Shown here in pieces: positions 14,416 to 27,963 of a stretch of DNA of 40,243 bases (position 1 is the first letter of the stretch; every line of letters begins with the position of its first letter). The notes below the pieces were generated by a model, which did no database searches, had not been told where the DNA came from, and saw nothing but the letters and a program-made list of their open reading frames with translations. The DNA lies in the NCBI GenBank assembly GCA_020847535.1, contig JADLBU010000088.1, forward strand, positions 1 through 40,243. Reading direction: 5' to 3'. The translations under genes and the position numbers were made by a program. The DNA comes from Phycisphaerales bacterium. GTDB lineage: Bacteria; Planctomycetota; Phycisphaerae; Phycisphaerales; UBA1924.

Positions 14416-15321
14416 TCAGGCCGCGTTGGCATCTCCACCGCGGCGGCGTTCCTGTCCGAGGACGGTGTCCATGTCCTGGGCACGGTCGGGCATGACAATG
14501 CGGAGGACCGCGCCGGGCCGGCGCGGATCGATGAGTTGTCCGGGGGTTGCTTCGGTGCGGCGGAGGAGGCGGATGGTTCCACCGCTCTCGCGGACGAGGC
14601 TGCTGGCCATCGAGAGGCCGATGCCCGAGCCGCCCTGCTTGGTCGAGAATCCGGGATCAAACACGCGATCGGGGCGATCGATGGGCGGGGGACCAACACC
14701 GTCATCGCGGACTTCGATGATGAACATGCCCGCGCCGCCGGGAACCGCGCCCGCCGAGGCGGCGAGCACTTCGATGCGGCCGCCGGGGGTGCAATGCTGG
14801 GCGAGCGAGATGGATTCGAGGGAATTGCGGAGTGCGTTGAGGATGACGGCGTAGAGAGCTCCTGCGGGAGTCGAGCGGAGCTCGGGAGCGACATCGACGT
14901 GGACGGTGATGCCCTTGTCGGCGGCCTCGGGGGCGATCACGCGGGCGGCGTGGGAAAGCGCATCGAGGAGGCCGACGGGCTCGGCGTTGGTGAGGAGGCG
15001 CGAGCCGAGGGGGAGGCCGGCGCTCTGCATCGCGGCGTGTACGAGGTCGGCCATGCGTTCGAGGGCGCCGCGAGCCGTTTCGATCTGCCAGCTTGCCTGA
15101 TCGAGTGCATCCTCTGCGGGCAGGTCGTTGCCCGAGGAAGGGTTGCGGGCCTGGTCGATGGTGCGGTGTGCGAGCCCGAGCCAGCGCAGGGAGCCATCCA
15201 GGAGATTGGACATCTCGTGGACGAGCTGCGCGAAGCGGTCAACGGCTTCGGGCGTGCGTCCGGGGTCGGGGCGTGAAGACAGTCCCCGCCGTGGCGGGTT
15301 TGGTACAGAGTTGCCTTCCAT
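14416..15321 (-). CDS. Sensor histidine kinase, cytoplasmic
   Basis: A protein of 301 residues from ATG 15321; a GTG at 15327 would add two. There is no transmembrane segment or signal peptide, and no recognised sensing domain, so it is a soluble kinase. The phosphoacceptor His35 lies in LVHEMSNLLDGSLRWL. The ATPase part has an N-box in ALRNSLESISLAQH, G1 in VRDDGVGPPP and G2 in GGSGIGLSMASSL. A long DHp-like helix links them. It is the probable partner of the NtrC-type regulator that follows after 59 bases. This is the usual arrangement of an NtrB/NtrC-like pair. The signal it senses is unknown. Ribosome binding is weak at both candidate starts. Confidence 0.9.
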   Translation of the reverse strand: MEGNSVPNPPRRGLSSRPDPGRTPEAVDRFAQLVHEMSNLLDGSLRWLGLAHRTIDQARNPSSGNDLPAEDALDQASWQIETARGALERMADLVHAAMQSAGLPLGSRLLTNAEPVGLLDALSHAARVIAPEAADKGITVHVDVAPELRSTPAGALYAVILNALRNSLESISLAQHCTPGGRIEVLAASAGAVPGGAGMFIIEVRDDGVGPPPIDRPDRVFDPGFSTKQGGSGIGLSMASSLVRESGGTIRLLRRTEATPGQLIDPRRPGAVLRIVMPDRAQDMDTVLGQERRRGGDANAA

Positions 15322-15502
15322 CAACACGGAGATCGACGTTGAAGGGGGGTGACTGAAGGCGTGTTGAGAAAAAGCGACAAACTTTCCGGGCGTTGGTGTT
15401 GCGGGGAGGCCACAGAACTACCGAACGCACTGCGAACTCATTCAAGGCTACTTTCACCGCATGGTCGCTGAGGACACGAGGGCACGGGCGGGCTGGGGCG
15501 AC

Positions 15503-20125
<4,623 letters not shown>

Positions 20126-20172
20126 AGGGTGAACTCCAGCTGAGCGCTTGCCGAGGTGGCCACCGGGTCATA

Positions 20173-21417
20173 ATGTACATGAACTTCGTTATGTATGTAC
20201 ACCCTTCCGATCTTCGGCTCGCCAACACCCGCCGGGTATACCGCGCTTTGCTGGTCGCCGGACGCAGTTCCCGCGCTGATCTGGCCCGTAGAACGGGACT
20301 TTCGGCGGTCACGACCGGGAAGGTGGTTGACCAGCTCATCCAAGCCGGGCTCCTGGAAGAGGTCGAGCCGGATCAAGCCCCCCCACCGCCGGCGGCGGTG
20401 GGCGAGCCGCAGCCGGGGTCGGGCGTACGGAGCGTATCGCCGCAGGCGCCGGCAACCATGGGCCGGCCGCCGCGGGTGGTGTGTCTTTCGCGTCGCGGGC
20501 GGTTCGTGGCGATCGAGCTGGGGGCGCGGGAGTGCACGCTGACGAGCCTGTCGCTGGCGGGGGTTTCGGACCAGGCGAGCTTTGCGACGGTGCCGAGCCC
20601 GAAGAAGGCGGAGCAATTCCTGGATGCGGTGCGGCCGCTGCGGGCCAAGATCTGCGCGGAGCAGCCGCTGGCGGTGCTGGTGAGCGTGCCCGGCGTGCTG
20701 GATGACCGGCAGAACCGGGTGCTCTTCTCGCCGAACCTGCACTGGACGGAGGGGGCTGAGCTTCTGCCAGCGCTGGGATCGATCTGGCAAGCGCCGGTGG
20801 TTGCGGTTCAGGAAGTGCAGTCGCTGGCGCTGGGCCATCAGGCGCAGGGGAACTCGCCCGAATCGTTCCTGCTGATCGAGTTCACCGATGGTGTGGGCGG
20901 GGCGGTGGTGACCAATGGCCGGCTGCTGGAGAGCCCGTTCCCGCTGAGCGGGGAGATCGGGCATATCCGGGTGCCGACGGTGCAGCGCAAGTGCGGGTGC
21001 GGGGGTGAGGGGTGCCTGGAGACGCTCGCGGGGAGGCCGGGGCTGATCGAGAGTTTCCGTGAGCATGCGCGAAAGCCCAGGGCGACCTGGACGGATTTCG
21101 TGGCGCACACCAAGGCCAACGGCGTGGAGCCGTGGCTGAAGGAAACGATCGACGCAACGGGGATGATCATCGCCGGCGCGGTAAACCTCCTTGGTCTGCG
21201 TGAGATCGTGGCGATCGGGGAGCTTCCGAGCATGCATCCGGATGTGATGCGGCTGATGGAAGAAAGCGTGCGGCGGCATGCGTTGTGCGCACGGTTCGCG
21301 CAGGTGAATTGCCGGGCAGCGCCCAAGCGGCGGGTGCTGGGGCTGGTGGCGGCGGCGACCGATCGCGTGCTGCTGCCGGAGCCTTCGCTGGTGATGTCCC
21401 GGGCTGCGGGGGCCTGA
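20173..21417 (+). CDS. ROK-family transcriptional regulator (NagC/XylR type)
   Basis: A protein of 414 residues from the first ATG (20173); ATGs at 20179 and 20191 are also possible, and none has a good ribosome binding site, so the mRNA may be leaderless. An N-terminal winged helix (about 12-60) includes ALLVAGRSSRADLARRTGLS and TTGKVVDQLIQAGLLEE, then a Pro/Ala-rich linker (about 70-95). The ROK sugar-kinase-like domain follows. It contains the zinc motif KCGCGGEGCLE (C-x-C-G-x2-G-C-x-E) and GEIGHIRV just before it. ROK regulators bind sugars or sugar phosphates and repress catabolic genes. The divergent arrangement with the glycoside hydrolase suggests it answers to a sugar released by that enzyme. 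An operator candidate overlaps its own start, implying autoregulation. Confidence 0.9.
   Translation: MYMNFVMYVHPSDLRLANTRRVYRALLVAGRSSRADLARRTGLSAVTTGKVVDQLIQAGLLEEVEPDQAPPPPAAVGEPQPGSGVRSVSPQAPATMGRPPRVVCLSRRGRFVAIELGARECTLTSLSLAGVSDQASFATVPSPKKAEQFLDAVRPLRAKICAEQPLAVLVSVPGVLDDRQNRVLFSPNLHWTEGAELLPALGSIWQAPVVAVQEVQSLALGHQAQGNSPESFLLIEFTDGVGGAVVTNGRLLESPFPLSGEIGHIRVPTVQRKCGCGGEGCLETLAGRPGLIESFREHARKPRATWTDFVAHTKANGVEPWLKETIDATGMIIAGAVNLLGLREIVAIGELPSMHPDVMRLMEESVRRHALCARFAQVNCRAAPKRRVLGLVAAATDRVLLPEPSLVMSRAAGA
20174..20201. promoter_or_regulatory. Candidate operator between the GH2-GH51 and ROK genes
   Basis: An inverted repeat, TGTACAT (20174-20180) and ATGTACA (20195-20201), has a 14-base spacer, giving 21 bases between half-site centres, two helical turns. 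It overlaps the possible start codons of the ROK gene (20173, 20179, 20191) and lies about 50 bases upstream of the hydrolase start. A ROK repressor bound there could shut off both genes. Confidence 0.5.
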
Positions 21418-21530
21418 ACTCCTTCATCGTGTGGTGAGCACGCCTCCCTGGGGTGGCGCACTATCCTCCATTCCACGTGCGGTCAGGTGCAATTGGGGAG
21501 TTCGCGGCCGGCCCGGGAGGATGCATCGAC

Positions 21531-22802
21531 GTGAAGAAACGCCAGGCGGGGCTCCCGTTCATCATCGTGACAATCTTCCTGGATGTGCTGGGATTCGGGC
21601 TCTTGATCCCGGTCGGTCCCCGGCTGGTGCAGGCGCTGGGCGGCGGGACGGAGGCGGAGGCGGCACCGATCGTCGGGATGCTGATGTCGACGTATGCGAT
21701 CCTGCAGTTTTTCTTCGCGCCGGTGCTGGGGGCGCTGTCGGACCACTTCGGTCGTCGGCCGGTGATACTGACGGCGATGCTGGGATCGGGGCTGGATTAC
21801 TTCGTGATGGCGTTCTCGCCGAACCTGTGGGTGCTGTTCATTACGAGGGCGATCAACGGCTTGACAGGCGCGAGCATGACGCCCGCGAACGCGTACATCG
21901 CTGATGTGACGCCGCCGGAGAAGCGGGCGGCGGCGTTCGGGCTGGTGGGAGCGGCGTTCGGAGCGGGGTTTGTGTTCGGGCCGCTGGTGGGCGGGCTGCT
22001 GGGTGAGCAGAACATCCGTTACCCGTTCTATGCGGCGGGGGCGGTGTCGCTGATCAACTGGCTGTACGGATACTTCATCCTGCCCGAGTCGCTGGCGATC
22101 GAGAACCGGACGACGCTGGCGCTGGGCAGGATCAGCCCGATCGCGGTCTTCAAGGGGCTTGGGCGATACCCGCTGGTGGTGGAGCTTGCGGCCTCGTTCT
22201 TTCTTTTGAACCTGGCGCAGTTTGCGCTGCACGCGACGTGGGTGCTATACACGGCGTACAGGTATGGGTGGAGCCCGTTCTACGTCGGGATGTCGCTCTT
22301 CGCCGTGGGGATCTCGGCGGTCATCGTGCAGGGAGGGCTGACGAGGAAGCTCATTCCGATCCTGGGCGAGGCCAAGGCGCTGCTCATCGGCGTGGGGATC
22401 GCGGTGCTGGCGTACATCGGGTACGGGGCGGCGACTCAGGGGTGGATGATCTATTGCGCGATCGGGGTCGGATCGCTGGCGGGGATCGCCCAGCCGGCAG
22501 CGCAGTCGATGATCACTCGGACGGTGCGGCCGGATGAGCAGGGGCGGACGCAGGGCGCGCTGACAGCGCTTCAGAACATTGCATCGATCGCGGGGCCACT
22601 GATCGGGACTTCGGTGTTCGCGTATTCGACATCGGGGCCGGAGGGGAGCCGCATGCCGGGGGCGACGTTCTACGTGGCGGGGATCATGTGCGCGCTGGGC
22701 TGGCTGGTGGCGGCGTGGGCGGTGTCGCGGCATGCGGGGCGGGTGCTGGCGAGCGAGGCAGCGCCGGAGGCGGTGCAGCAGGAAGATGCTCAGCCGAGTT
22801 GA
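21531..22802 (+). CDS. MFS transporter, TetA/drug:H+ antiporter-like
   Basis: A 423-residue protein. The GTG at 21531 follows GGGAGGATGCATCGAC and starts just before the first helix, FIIVTIFLDVLGFGLLIPV. The pattern is the major facilitator superfamily with about 12 membrane helices. The cytoplasmic motif A between helices 2 and 3, GALSDHFGRRPVIL, is well kept, and GxxxGPxxGG-like GAGFVFGPLVGGLLG follows helix 5. These, with the LDVLGFGLLIP opening, place it near the TetA/TCR branch of proton-coupled exporters. The sequence alone does not establish an antibiotic substrate. Its position behind the ROK gene could also mean export or import of a sugar or metabolite. It lies 113 bases after the ROK gene on the same strand. 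Confidence 0.85.
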   Translation: MKKRQAGLPFIIVTIFLDVLGFGLLIPVGPRLVQALGGGTEAEAAPIVGMLMSTYAILQFFFAPVLGALSDHFGRRPVILTAMLGSGLDYFVMAFSPNLWVLFITRAINGLTGASMTPANAYIADVTPPEKRAAAFGLVGAAFGAGFVFGPLVGGLLGEQNIRYPFYAAGAVSLINWLYGYFILPESLAIENRTTLALGRISPIAVFKGLGRYPLVVELAASFFLLNLAQFALHATWVLYTAYRYGWSPFYVGMSLFAVGISAVIVQGGLTRKLIPILGEAKALLIGVGIAVLAYIGYGAATQGWMIYCAIGVGSLAGIAQPAAQSMITRTVRPDEQGRTQGALTALQNIASIAGPLIGTSVFAYSTSGPEGSRMPGATFYVAGIMCALGWLVAAWAVSRHAGRVLASEAAPEAVQQEDAQPS

Positions 22803-22846
22803 GAGATGATCGGCTCCGTGTGAATGTCCGTACAAAGGACCGGATA

Positions 22847-23524
22847 ATGAAGAGGCTCTTTCATATCGCGGGCGTGGTTGGGGCCGCCATGATCGGCGGG
22901 TTGGCGATCGGCTCGCTCAGTCATCCCGCCTCCTCGCCTTCAACCCCCACCATTGGCGAACCGCCGGCATCTTCCGCGAGCACACCGCCGGAAAACACGA
23001 TCGGCAAGAAGGAGCTGGCGGAGATTCTGGAGCGATCGGGTGCGCCGGGGATTGAGCATCGGCTGCTGGAGCCGCTGGTTGGAAAGTTTGAGTGCGAGAT
23101 GCGGCTGTTCGTAGGCGGCGATCCAGCGGGGATCGTGTCGCGCGGGGTATGCACAGGGCGGTGGATCATGGGGAAGCGGTTTGTCGAGTTGTCGATGTTG
23201 CCCGCGGCGGATGAGGAACTGAAGATCGAATCGATGCAGGTGCTCGGGTTTGATACGCGGAGCCGGGAGCACTTCTGCTGGGGGGTTGATTCGACCGCGA
23301 ACCACACAGCGCACGCGCGAGGGAGTTACGACATCGTGAAGCGCACGTTCACGCTCGAGGGGAAGAACGAGGAGTCGGGGCAGTCAGCGCAGGCGTTCCG
23401 GCAAGTGTTCAGGATCGACGACGATGCGCGGATCACTTCGCAGGTGTGGGTGAAGTCGGATCTTGCGGGAAGTGAGGGTGGGTGGCTCAAGATTGCGGAG
23501 ACGGAGATGGTGAGGAGGCGGTAG
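22847..23524 (+). CDS. DUF1579 family protein, exported
   Basis: A 225-residue protein. The ATG at 22847 follows AAAGGACCGGATA, a sound ribosome binding site. The signal or anchor sequence is MKRLFHIAGVVGAAMIGGLA, followed by a Pro/Ser-rich linker (about 25-50). The main domain (about 70-225) reads HRLLEPLVGKFECEMRLF, IVSRGVCTGRWIMGKRFVEL, MQVLGFDTRSREHFCWGVDS and EGKNEESGQSAQAFRQVFRI. This is the DUF1579 pattern, a beta-barrel-like fold of unknown function. It begins 44 bases after the MFS gene on the same strand, so the two may be co-transcribed. No catalytic residues can be named. Confidence 0.85.
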   Translation: MKRLFHIAGVVGAAMIGGLAIGSLSHPASSPSTPTIGEPPASSASTPPENTIGKKELAEILERSGAPGIEHRLLEPLVGKFECEMRLFVGGDPAGIVSRGVCTGRWIMGKRFVELSMLPAADEELKIESMQVLGFDTRSREHFCWGVDSTANHTAHARGSYDIVKRTFTLEGKNEESGQSAQAFRQVFRIDDDARITSQVWVKSDLAGSEGGWLKIAETEMVRRR

Positions 23525-23584
23525 CGCGGGGTTTTCGGGCGCACTTCGACCGCCGGCTCAAGCCGTCGGCCCCGAAGCCGGGAA

Positions 23585-25453
23585 TCAGCGGCTGCTTGAT
23601 GGAAGGATCGGCAGCACGATGTGCGTCGGGTGCAGGGCGCTGTGGTGGATGACCTGGTTGGCGGATCGCATCGACTGCTCGAAGCCCAGGCGCTCACCGG
23701 TGTTGGGGTTGGTGTCCCACTGCGGGAATGAGCTGCTGGAGATCTCGATGCGGATGCGCTCACCGGGCATGAAGGACTGGCAGGTGGACCACATGTCGAT
23801 GGTGTAGTCCAGGGGCTTGCCGGGTGAGATCAGGCGCGGCTTGTCCATCCCATCGCGGAAGCGGGCGCGGACGATGCCATCACAGAGGCGCTGGCTGACG
23901 CCATCGGCGCGGACGATGCACAGGCGAACCGTGAAGTCAGTGTCGGGGGCGTCGGTGGTCGCCCAGAGCTTGGCCTCGATGGGGCCGCAGATATCGACCT
24001 GCGCGGTCAGGGGTGGGGTGGTGTAGACCAGGACATCATCGCGTTTCTCGACCTGCTGGTAATCATCGGGACCGCCGACCTGCGAGAAGCTGGCATCGGT
24101 GATGAACGGGACGGGGTCGGCGGGGTTGTAGGTATAGCGGTCGGCATCGGAAGAGTCGTAGGAGAGAGCGCCGGGCGAGGAGGGCATCAGCGTCGAGAGC
24201 ATGCCATCGCCGTTGGATGAGTTGGCATTGCCGGCAGAGTGGATGAAGAACTTGGCGAACCGGGTGCCGAGGATGGGCCAGGTTTCCTCATCGCGCCAGG
24301 TGTTGGCGCCCATGAGGAAGATGCGGACGGGCTTTTCGTTCTCGATGCCGTTCTGTGTGCCCTTGAGCCAGCGATCGAACCAGCGGAGGAGGAGGGCATC
24401 CATGTCGATGACGGCATCCTTGCCGAAGTCGAGGTTGCCGATCTTGGTGGAGGCGTTGGCGTTGTGGGGCCAGGGGCCCATGAGGAGCTTCTGGTTGCGG
24501 GCGACCTGGGGCGGGGCCTTGGTCGAGGCCTGGGTGTAGTTGATGATCGTCGAGACCTGCTCATCGTCGTACCAGCCGGAGATGTGCAGGCAAGGGACCG
24601 TGAGCTTGTCGAGCTTGTTCTGGTAACGCGCTTCTTCCCACCAGTCCGAGAGCTGGGCGTGCTCGATCATCGAGTTCCAGAAGGGGATATCCATGCCCAT
24701 GGCATCGTCGAGGGTGATGAGCGGGCGATGCTTGAAGATCTTGGCCCAGTCGGAGCCGGCGGAGCTCTGGTTGAGGCGGCCGGCGGTGTAGTGGTACCAA
24801 CTGACGCAGATGGGGCCGGGGAGCCCGGTGGGGCCCATGAAGAGACCATCGACGAAGGGATCGGGGCAGGCGACGGTGGGTGCGATGCAGGCAAGCGAGG
24901 GGGGTTGGCGGACTGCGGCGGCGAGCTGGACGTATCCGCCGTAGGAGCCGCCGAGCATGCCGACTTTGCCGGTGGACCAGGGCTGGCGGCCGCACCACTC
25001 GATGGTGTCGTAGCCATCATCGCCCTCATTGAAGAGAGGGCGGAACTGGCCATCGGAATCGCCGCGGCCGCGGACATCGACATCGACCCAGATGTAGCCG
25101 GCTTCGATGAACTTGCGCCGGCGATCGACGCCGCCCTTTCCGGTGCCGGCTTTGTTGTACGGGGTGCGGGAGAGGATGATGGGGCGCTTGCCGGGCGATG
25201 CGGGTCGGAAGATGTTGGCCGAGAGGTTGACGCCATCGCGCATCGGGATCGCGACGTTGTAGTCGATGACCAGGCCATCGGAGGGGACGGGGATTCCTGC
25301 TCCCTCACTACCCCCACTGCTCGCCGTGTGGATGGTCTCTCCGCGAGGGTTGGTGGTGGTTGATTCGGGCTTGGAGGATTCGGAAGCGCAGCCGGGGAGC
25401 AGGGTCACGGCGGCGAGCAGGGCGATCGGGAGTGATGGAAGGAACGCGTGCAT
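23585..25453 (-). CDS. CocE/NonD-family hydrolase (X-Pro dipeptidyl-peptidase type), lipoprotein
   Basis: A 622-residue protein. The ATG at 25453 follows GCGAGGAGTTCTCCGC, and the N-terminus HAFLPSLPIALLAAVTLLPGC ends in a clear lipobox (LPGC, Cys22). The alpha/beta-hydrolase domain follows, with VAIPMRDGVNLSANIFRP and PIILSRTPYNK. The nucleophile Ser is in GMLGGSYGGYVQL (about 169), Asp in ISGWYDDEQ (about 294) and His in GPWPHNA (about 328). VDVDVRGRGDSDG supplies the oxyanion region. The C-terminal third is a jelly-roll typical of cocaine esterase and PepX-like enzymes. These hydrolyse esters or amides, including glutaryl-7-ACA. It probably acts on an ester or peptide at the cell envelope. 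The gene is convergent with the DUF1579 gene. Confidence 0.9.
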   Translation of the reverse strand: MHAFLPSLPIALLAAVTLLPGCASESSKPESTTTNPRGETIHTASSGGSEGAGIPVPSDGLVIDYNVAIPMRDGVNLSANIFRPASPGKRPIILSRTPYNKAGTGKGGVDRRRKFIEAGYIWVDVDVRGRGDSDGQFRPLFNEGDDGYDTIEWCGRQPWSTGKVGMLGGSYGGYVQLAAAVRQPPSLACIAPTVACPDPFVDGLFMGPTGLPGPICVSWYHYTAGRLNQSSAGSDWAKIFKHRPLITLDDAMGMDIPFWNSMIEHAQLSDWWEEARYQNKLDKLTVPCLHISGWYDDEQVSTIINYTQASTKAPPQVARNQKLLMGPWPHNANASTKIGNLDFGKDAVIDMDALLLRWFDRWLKGTQNGIENEKPVRIFLMGANTWRDEETWPILGTRFAKFFIHSAGNANSSNGDGMLSTLMPSSPGALSYDSSDADRYTYNPADPVPFITDASFSQVGGPDDYQQVEKRDDVLVYTTPPLTAQVDICGPIEAKLWATTDAPDTDFTVRLCIVRADGVSQRLCDGIVRARFRDGMDKPRLISPGKPLDYTIDMWSTCQSFMPGERIRIEISSSSFPQWDTNPNTGERLGFEQSMRSANQVIHHSALHPTHIVLPILPSSSR

Positions 25454-25515
25454 GCGGAGAACTCCTCGCGCTGAGGATACCGCGGCACGGGGGGCAGAAC
25501 AAAGAGTGAGGCGAT

Positions 25516-26208
25516 TCAGGGGGCAGGCGGGGTTGCCGGATCGGACTCGATGCGGGTTCCGCACTCGGGGCAGCGGCCATCCTTGATCTGGGAGGTCGGG
25601 TAGCCGCACATGACGCACTGATTGCCCAGCCCGCGGAGGCAGCGGCGGATGAGCCACTTGCCGCCGAAGAGGAGGTAGAGGCCGATCGCGAACATGGACA
25701 GTGACTGGATCTCGCGGAGGATACGGACGGAGAGCTCAGCGCCGGAGGCGGAGAGCAGGTCGGTGAGTCTGACGTTGATGAGCCACTCCCGGACCGTCTG
25801 GAGGATCTGAGGGAGGCCGAGGGCGATGAAGATGATGCCGACGGCCCTGAGGAGGAGGATGAACCACGCGAACGATTTCATGGGCAACCCCTTCCACACG
25901 ATACCGCGGCAGAGGCGGGTTTCAAGGAGCACTGGGGCAAATGCGAGCAGGAGGATCCCGGCGGCTCCCAGGCTGTCCGTGAACACCTCCCAAAGAAACT
26001 CTTCCCAGTCGTTGCTGACACCGAACTCAGATGAGAATCCGGTGTACGCGTCCTTGTGCGCCATCACGTCAAAAAACAGGAAGACAATCCACAGCACCAG
26101 GGGGATCGCGACACCAAGCATGGCGATCATCCAGGCTCGCATGAGGAGCCTGGCGTTGGGCGAGGCGTGGGGAAGGCTCGCGGACGGTGTGGGGCTTGGC
26201 CCGGGCAT
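25516..26208 (-). CDS. Membrane protein with C-terminal zinc ribbon (230 aa)
   Basis: The ATG at 26208 is chosen over a longer frame whose extra 34 residues look noncoding. Four probable membrane helices are seen: AWMIAMLGVAIPLVLWIVFL (about 23-44), GAAGILLLAFAPVLL (about 80-95), FAWFILLLRAVGIIFIALGL (about 110-132) and LSMFAIGLYLLFGGKWLI (about 170-190). The C-terminal tail reads NQCVMCGYPTSQIKDGRCPECG (written in shorter form: C-x2-CGY, then CPECG), a cysteine knuckle pair that should bind zinc. This 'CGY...CPECG' ribbon is common in planctomycete membrane proteins of unknown role. The tail faces the cytoplasm if the protein has the predicted four helices and N-in topology. It is divergent from the esterase gene. 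Confidence 0.75.
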   Translation of the reverse strand: MPGPSPTPSASLPHASPNARLLMRAWMIAMLGVAIPLVLWIVFLFFDVMAHKDAYTGFSSEFGVSNDWEEFLWEVFTDSLGAAGILLLAFAPVLLETRLCRGIVWKGLPMKSFAWFILLLRAVGIIFIALGLPQILQTVREWLINVRLTDLLSASGAELSVRILREIQSLSMFAIGLYLLFGGKWLIRRCLRGLGNQCVMCGYPTSQIKDGRCPECGTRIESDPATPPAP

Positions 26209-26301
26209 GCAGACACCATACCGGGATCTGGTGGTTGCGGCGAGAGGGCACGGTTTGTCGGCCGAATCGCGAGGGGTGGTGACTGTGTACCCTTTGAGGT
26301 C

Positions 26302-27861
26302 ATGCAACACCGATTCGCAGCCGCGTTTCTGCTGGCCATCCTCGCTTCGATCACTCAGGCCGGCGTCAAGTTCAATGTCCGGATCGACCCTTCGGTCCGC
26401 AAGGAGATGGCATCGGGGCGGCTGATCGTCATGCTCGTGAAGGAGGACTCGAAGGTCAATCCAGCCGTCGAGCCGCTCTCGGGGCCGTTCTGGGATGACC
26501 CGCAGCCGATGTTCGGGATCGATGTCAAGGGCCTGGAGCCGGGTTCGGTCACGATCGAGGTCGGGGAGGATGCCACGTACTTCCCGGTGAAGATGTCGGA
26601 GCTGCCTCCGGGCAACTACCGGGCGCAGGCGCGGCTGGAGGTGTCACGCACCAACAGCGACTGGAAGCGCATCCCCGGCAACCTGTCATCGGCGGTCGTG
26701 AAGTTCGCGATCGATGACACCGACCAGTCGATCGCCATCGTGCTCGACAAGAAGGTGATCGCTCCTCAGCCCCGGGTGCAGCGCGGGGTGGATCTGTTCG
26801 AGATCAAGTCGGAGCTGCTGTCGAAGTTCTACGGTAGGGATGTCATGCTTCGCGCAGGGATCGCGTATCCGCTCTCGTACAACCCGTTGAAAAAGTACGC
26901 GGCGATCTACAGCATTCCGGGGTATGGGGGGGATCACTTCGAGGCGTTCCAGCAGCGCCGGTCGGCGGTGGTGCCGGGGATGCCGGAGGAGGCGATCGGG
27001 AAGGCGACCTTTGCGATCTATCTCGATCCGGAGTCTCCCAACGGTCACACGCTGTTTGCGGACTCGGCGAACAACGGGCCGTGGGCGCAGGCGCTGATCA
27101 AGGAGTTGATCCCCGCGCTGGAGGCCAAGTACAAGCTGATGGCTCGTCCCGAAGCGCGGCTGCTGCGGGGGCACTCGTCGGGAGGGTGGTCGAGCTTGTG
27201 GCTGGCGATCAACTACCCGGAGACGTTTGGTGCGACGTGGTCGAGCTCCCCTGACCCTGTGGACTTCCGCAAGTTCCAGGTCGTGGATATCTACGGTCAG
27301 CCGAACTTCTACTACGACCCGGCGGGGAAGGTAGATGACCCGGCGGCGGAGCTGGGGGCGTATCGCCGCGATGGGAAGATCGCCATGACGATCCGTCAGG
27401 AGAACCTGATGGAGGAAGTGCTGGGGCCCTCGAACACATCGGCGCAGCAGTGGGATTCGTGGTTCGCGGTGTTCGGGCCGCGGGCGGAAGATGGGACGCC
27501 GGTGGCGCTGTTTGACCCGAAAACAGGGGCGATTAATAAGGAAGTTGCCGAGCAGTACCGCAAGTACGACGTCGCGGAACTGGTGCGGAACTCGCCGGAG
27601 AAGTACCTGCCGATCTTCCAGAAGAACGTGCGGCTGCTGGTGGGCGCGGAGGACAACTTCGCGCTGAACGAGGCGGTGGCGCTGCTCGAGGCGGAGATCA
27701 TTAAGCGCCTGGCGAGCGGTCATACAGGTCCGCCGGATCCTGGATACATCAAGATTCTGCCTGGGTGCGATCACGGGACGATCGTCGCCAAGCCGGAGAT
27801 GAGGCAGATCCCAGCCCAGATGGTGGAGCACCTGACCAAGTCGGGCTGCCTTCCTAAATAG
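26302..27861 (+). CDS. Secreted esterase, esterase D-like alpha/beta hydrolase
   Basis: A 519-residue protein. The ATG at 26302 follows TTTGAGGTC and begins a signal peptide (MQHRFAAAFLLAILASITQA). Residues about 20-150 look like an N-terminal beta domain (FNVRIDPSVRKEMASGRLIV, GSVTIEVGEDATYFPV). The esterase domain opens with RDVMLRAGIAYPLSYNPLK and YAAIYSIPGYGG. The nucleophile Ser lies in LLRGHSSGGWSS (about 290), followed by WSSSPDPVDFR; the catalytic His is probably that in LPGCDHGTIV (about 488). The layout matches the putative esterase family that includes esterase D and IroE/Fes-like enzymes acting on acyl-sugars, siderophores or feruloyl groups. With the nearby glycoside hydrolase, deacylation of a polysaccharide is possible but not shown. 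Confidence 0.85.
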   Translation: MQHRFAAAFLLAILASITQAGVKFNVRIDPSVRKEMASGRLIVMLVKEDSKVNPAVEPLSGPFWDDPQPMFGIDVKGLEPGSVTIEVGEDATYFPVKMSELPPGNYRAQARLEVSRTNSDWKRIPGNLSSAVVKFAIDDTDQSIAIVLDKKVIAPQPRVQRGVDLFEIKSELLSKFYGRDVMLRAGIAYPLSYNPLKKYAAIYSIPGYGGDHFEAFQQRRSAVVPGMPEEAIGKATFAIYLDPESPNGHTLFADSANNGPWAQALIKELIPALEAKYKLMARPEARLLRGHSSGGWSSLWLAINYPETFGATWSSSPDPVDFRKFQVVDIYGQPNFYYDPAGKVDDPAAELGAYRRDGKIAMTIRQENLMEEVLGPSNTSAQQWDSWFAVFGPRAEDGTPVALFDPKTGAINKEVAEQYRKYDVAELVRNSPEKYLPIFQKNVRLLVGAEDNFALNEAVALLEAEIIKRLASGHTGPPDPGYIKILPGCDHGTIVAKPEMRQIPAQMVEHLTKSGCLPK

Positions 27862-27888
27862 GTTTGGATGAGCGAGATCGGCAAGCTG

Positions 27889-27906
27889 CCTCGTGCGCGC
27901 ACGAGG
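27889..27906. repeat. Perfect 18-bp palindrome after the esterase gene
   Basis: CCTCGTGCGCGCACGAGG reads identically on both strands. It lies 28 bases after the esterase stop and 58 bases before the methyltransferase start. It may be a regulator binding site or a hairpin at the transcript end; there is no following T-run. Confidence 0.6.
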
Positions 27907-27963
27907 TAACCAACCGATGCCCAATTCGTCGTTTGGCAACCTCTATGGCATACTGTCGCCGCC

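Noticed and set aside
21531..22802. Calling the MFS protein a tetracycline-resistance pump
   Set aside because: It resembles the TetA/TCR branch in general shape only; the surroundings point to sugar use and no substrate motif is decisive.
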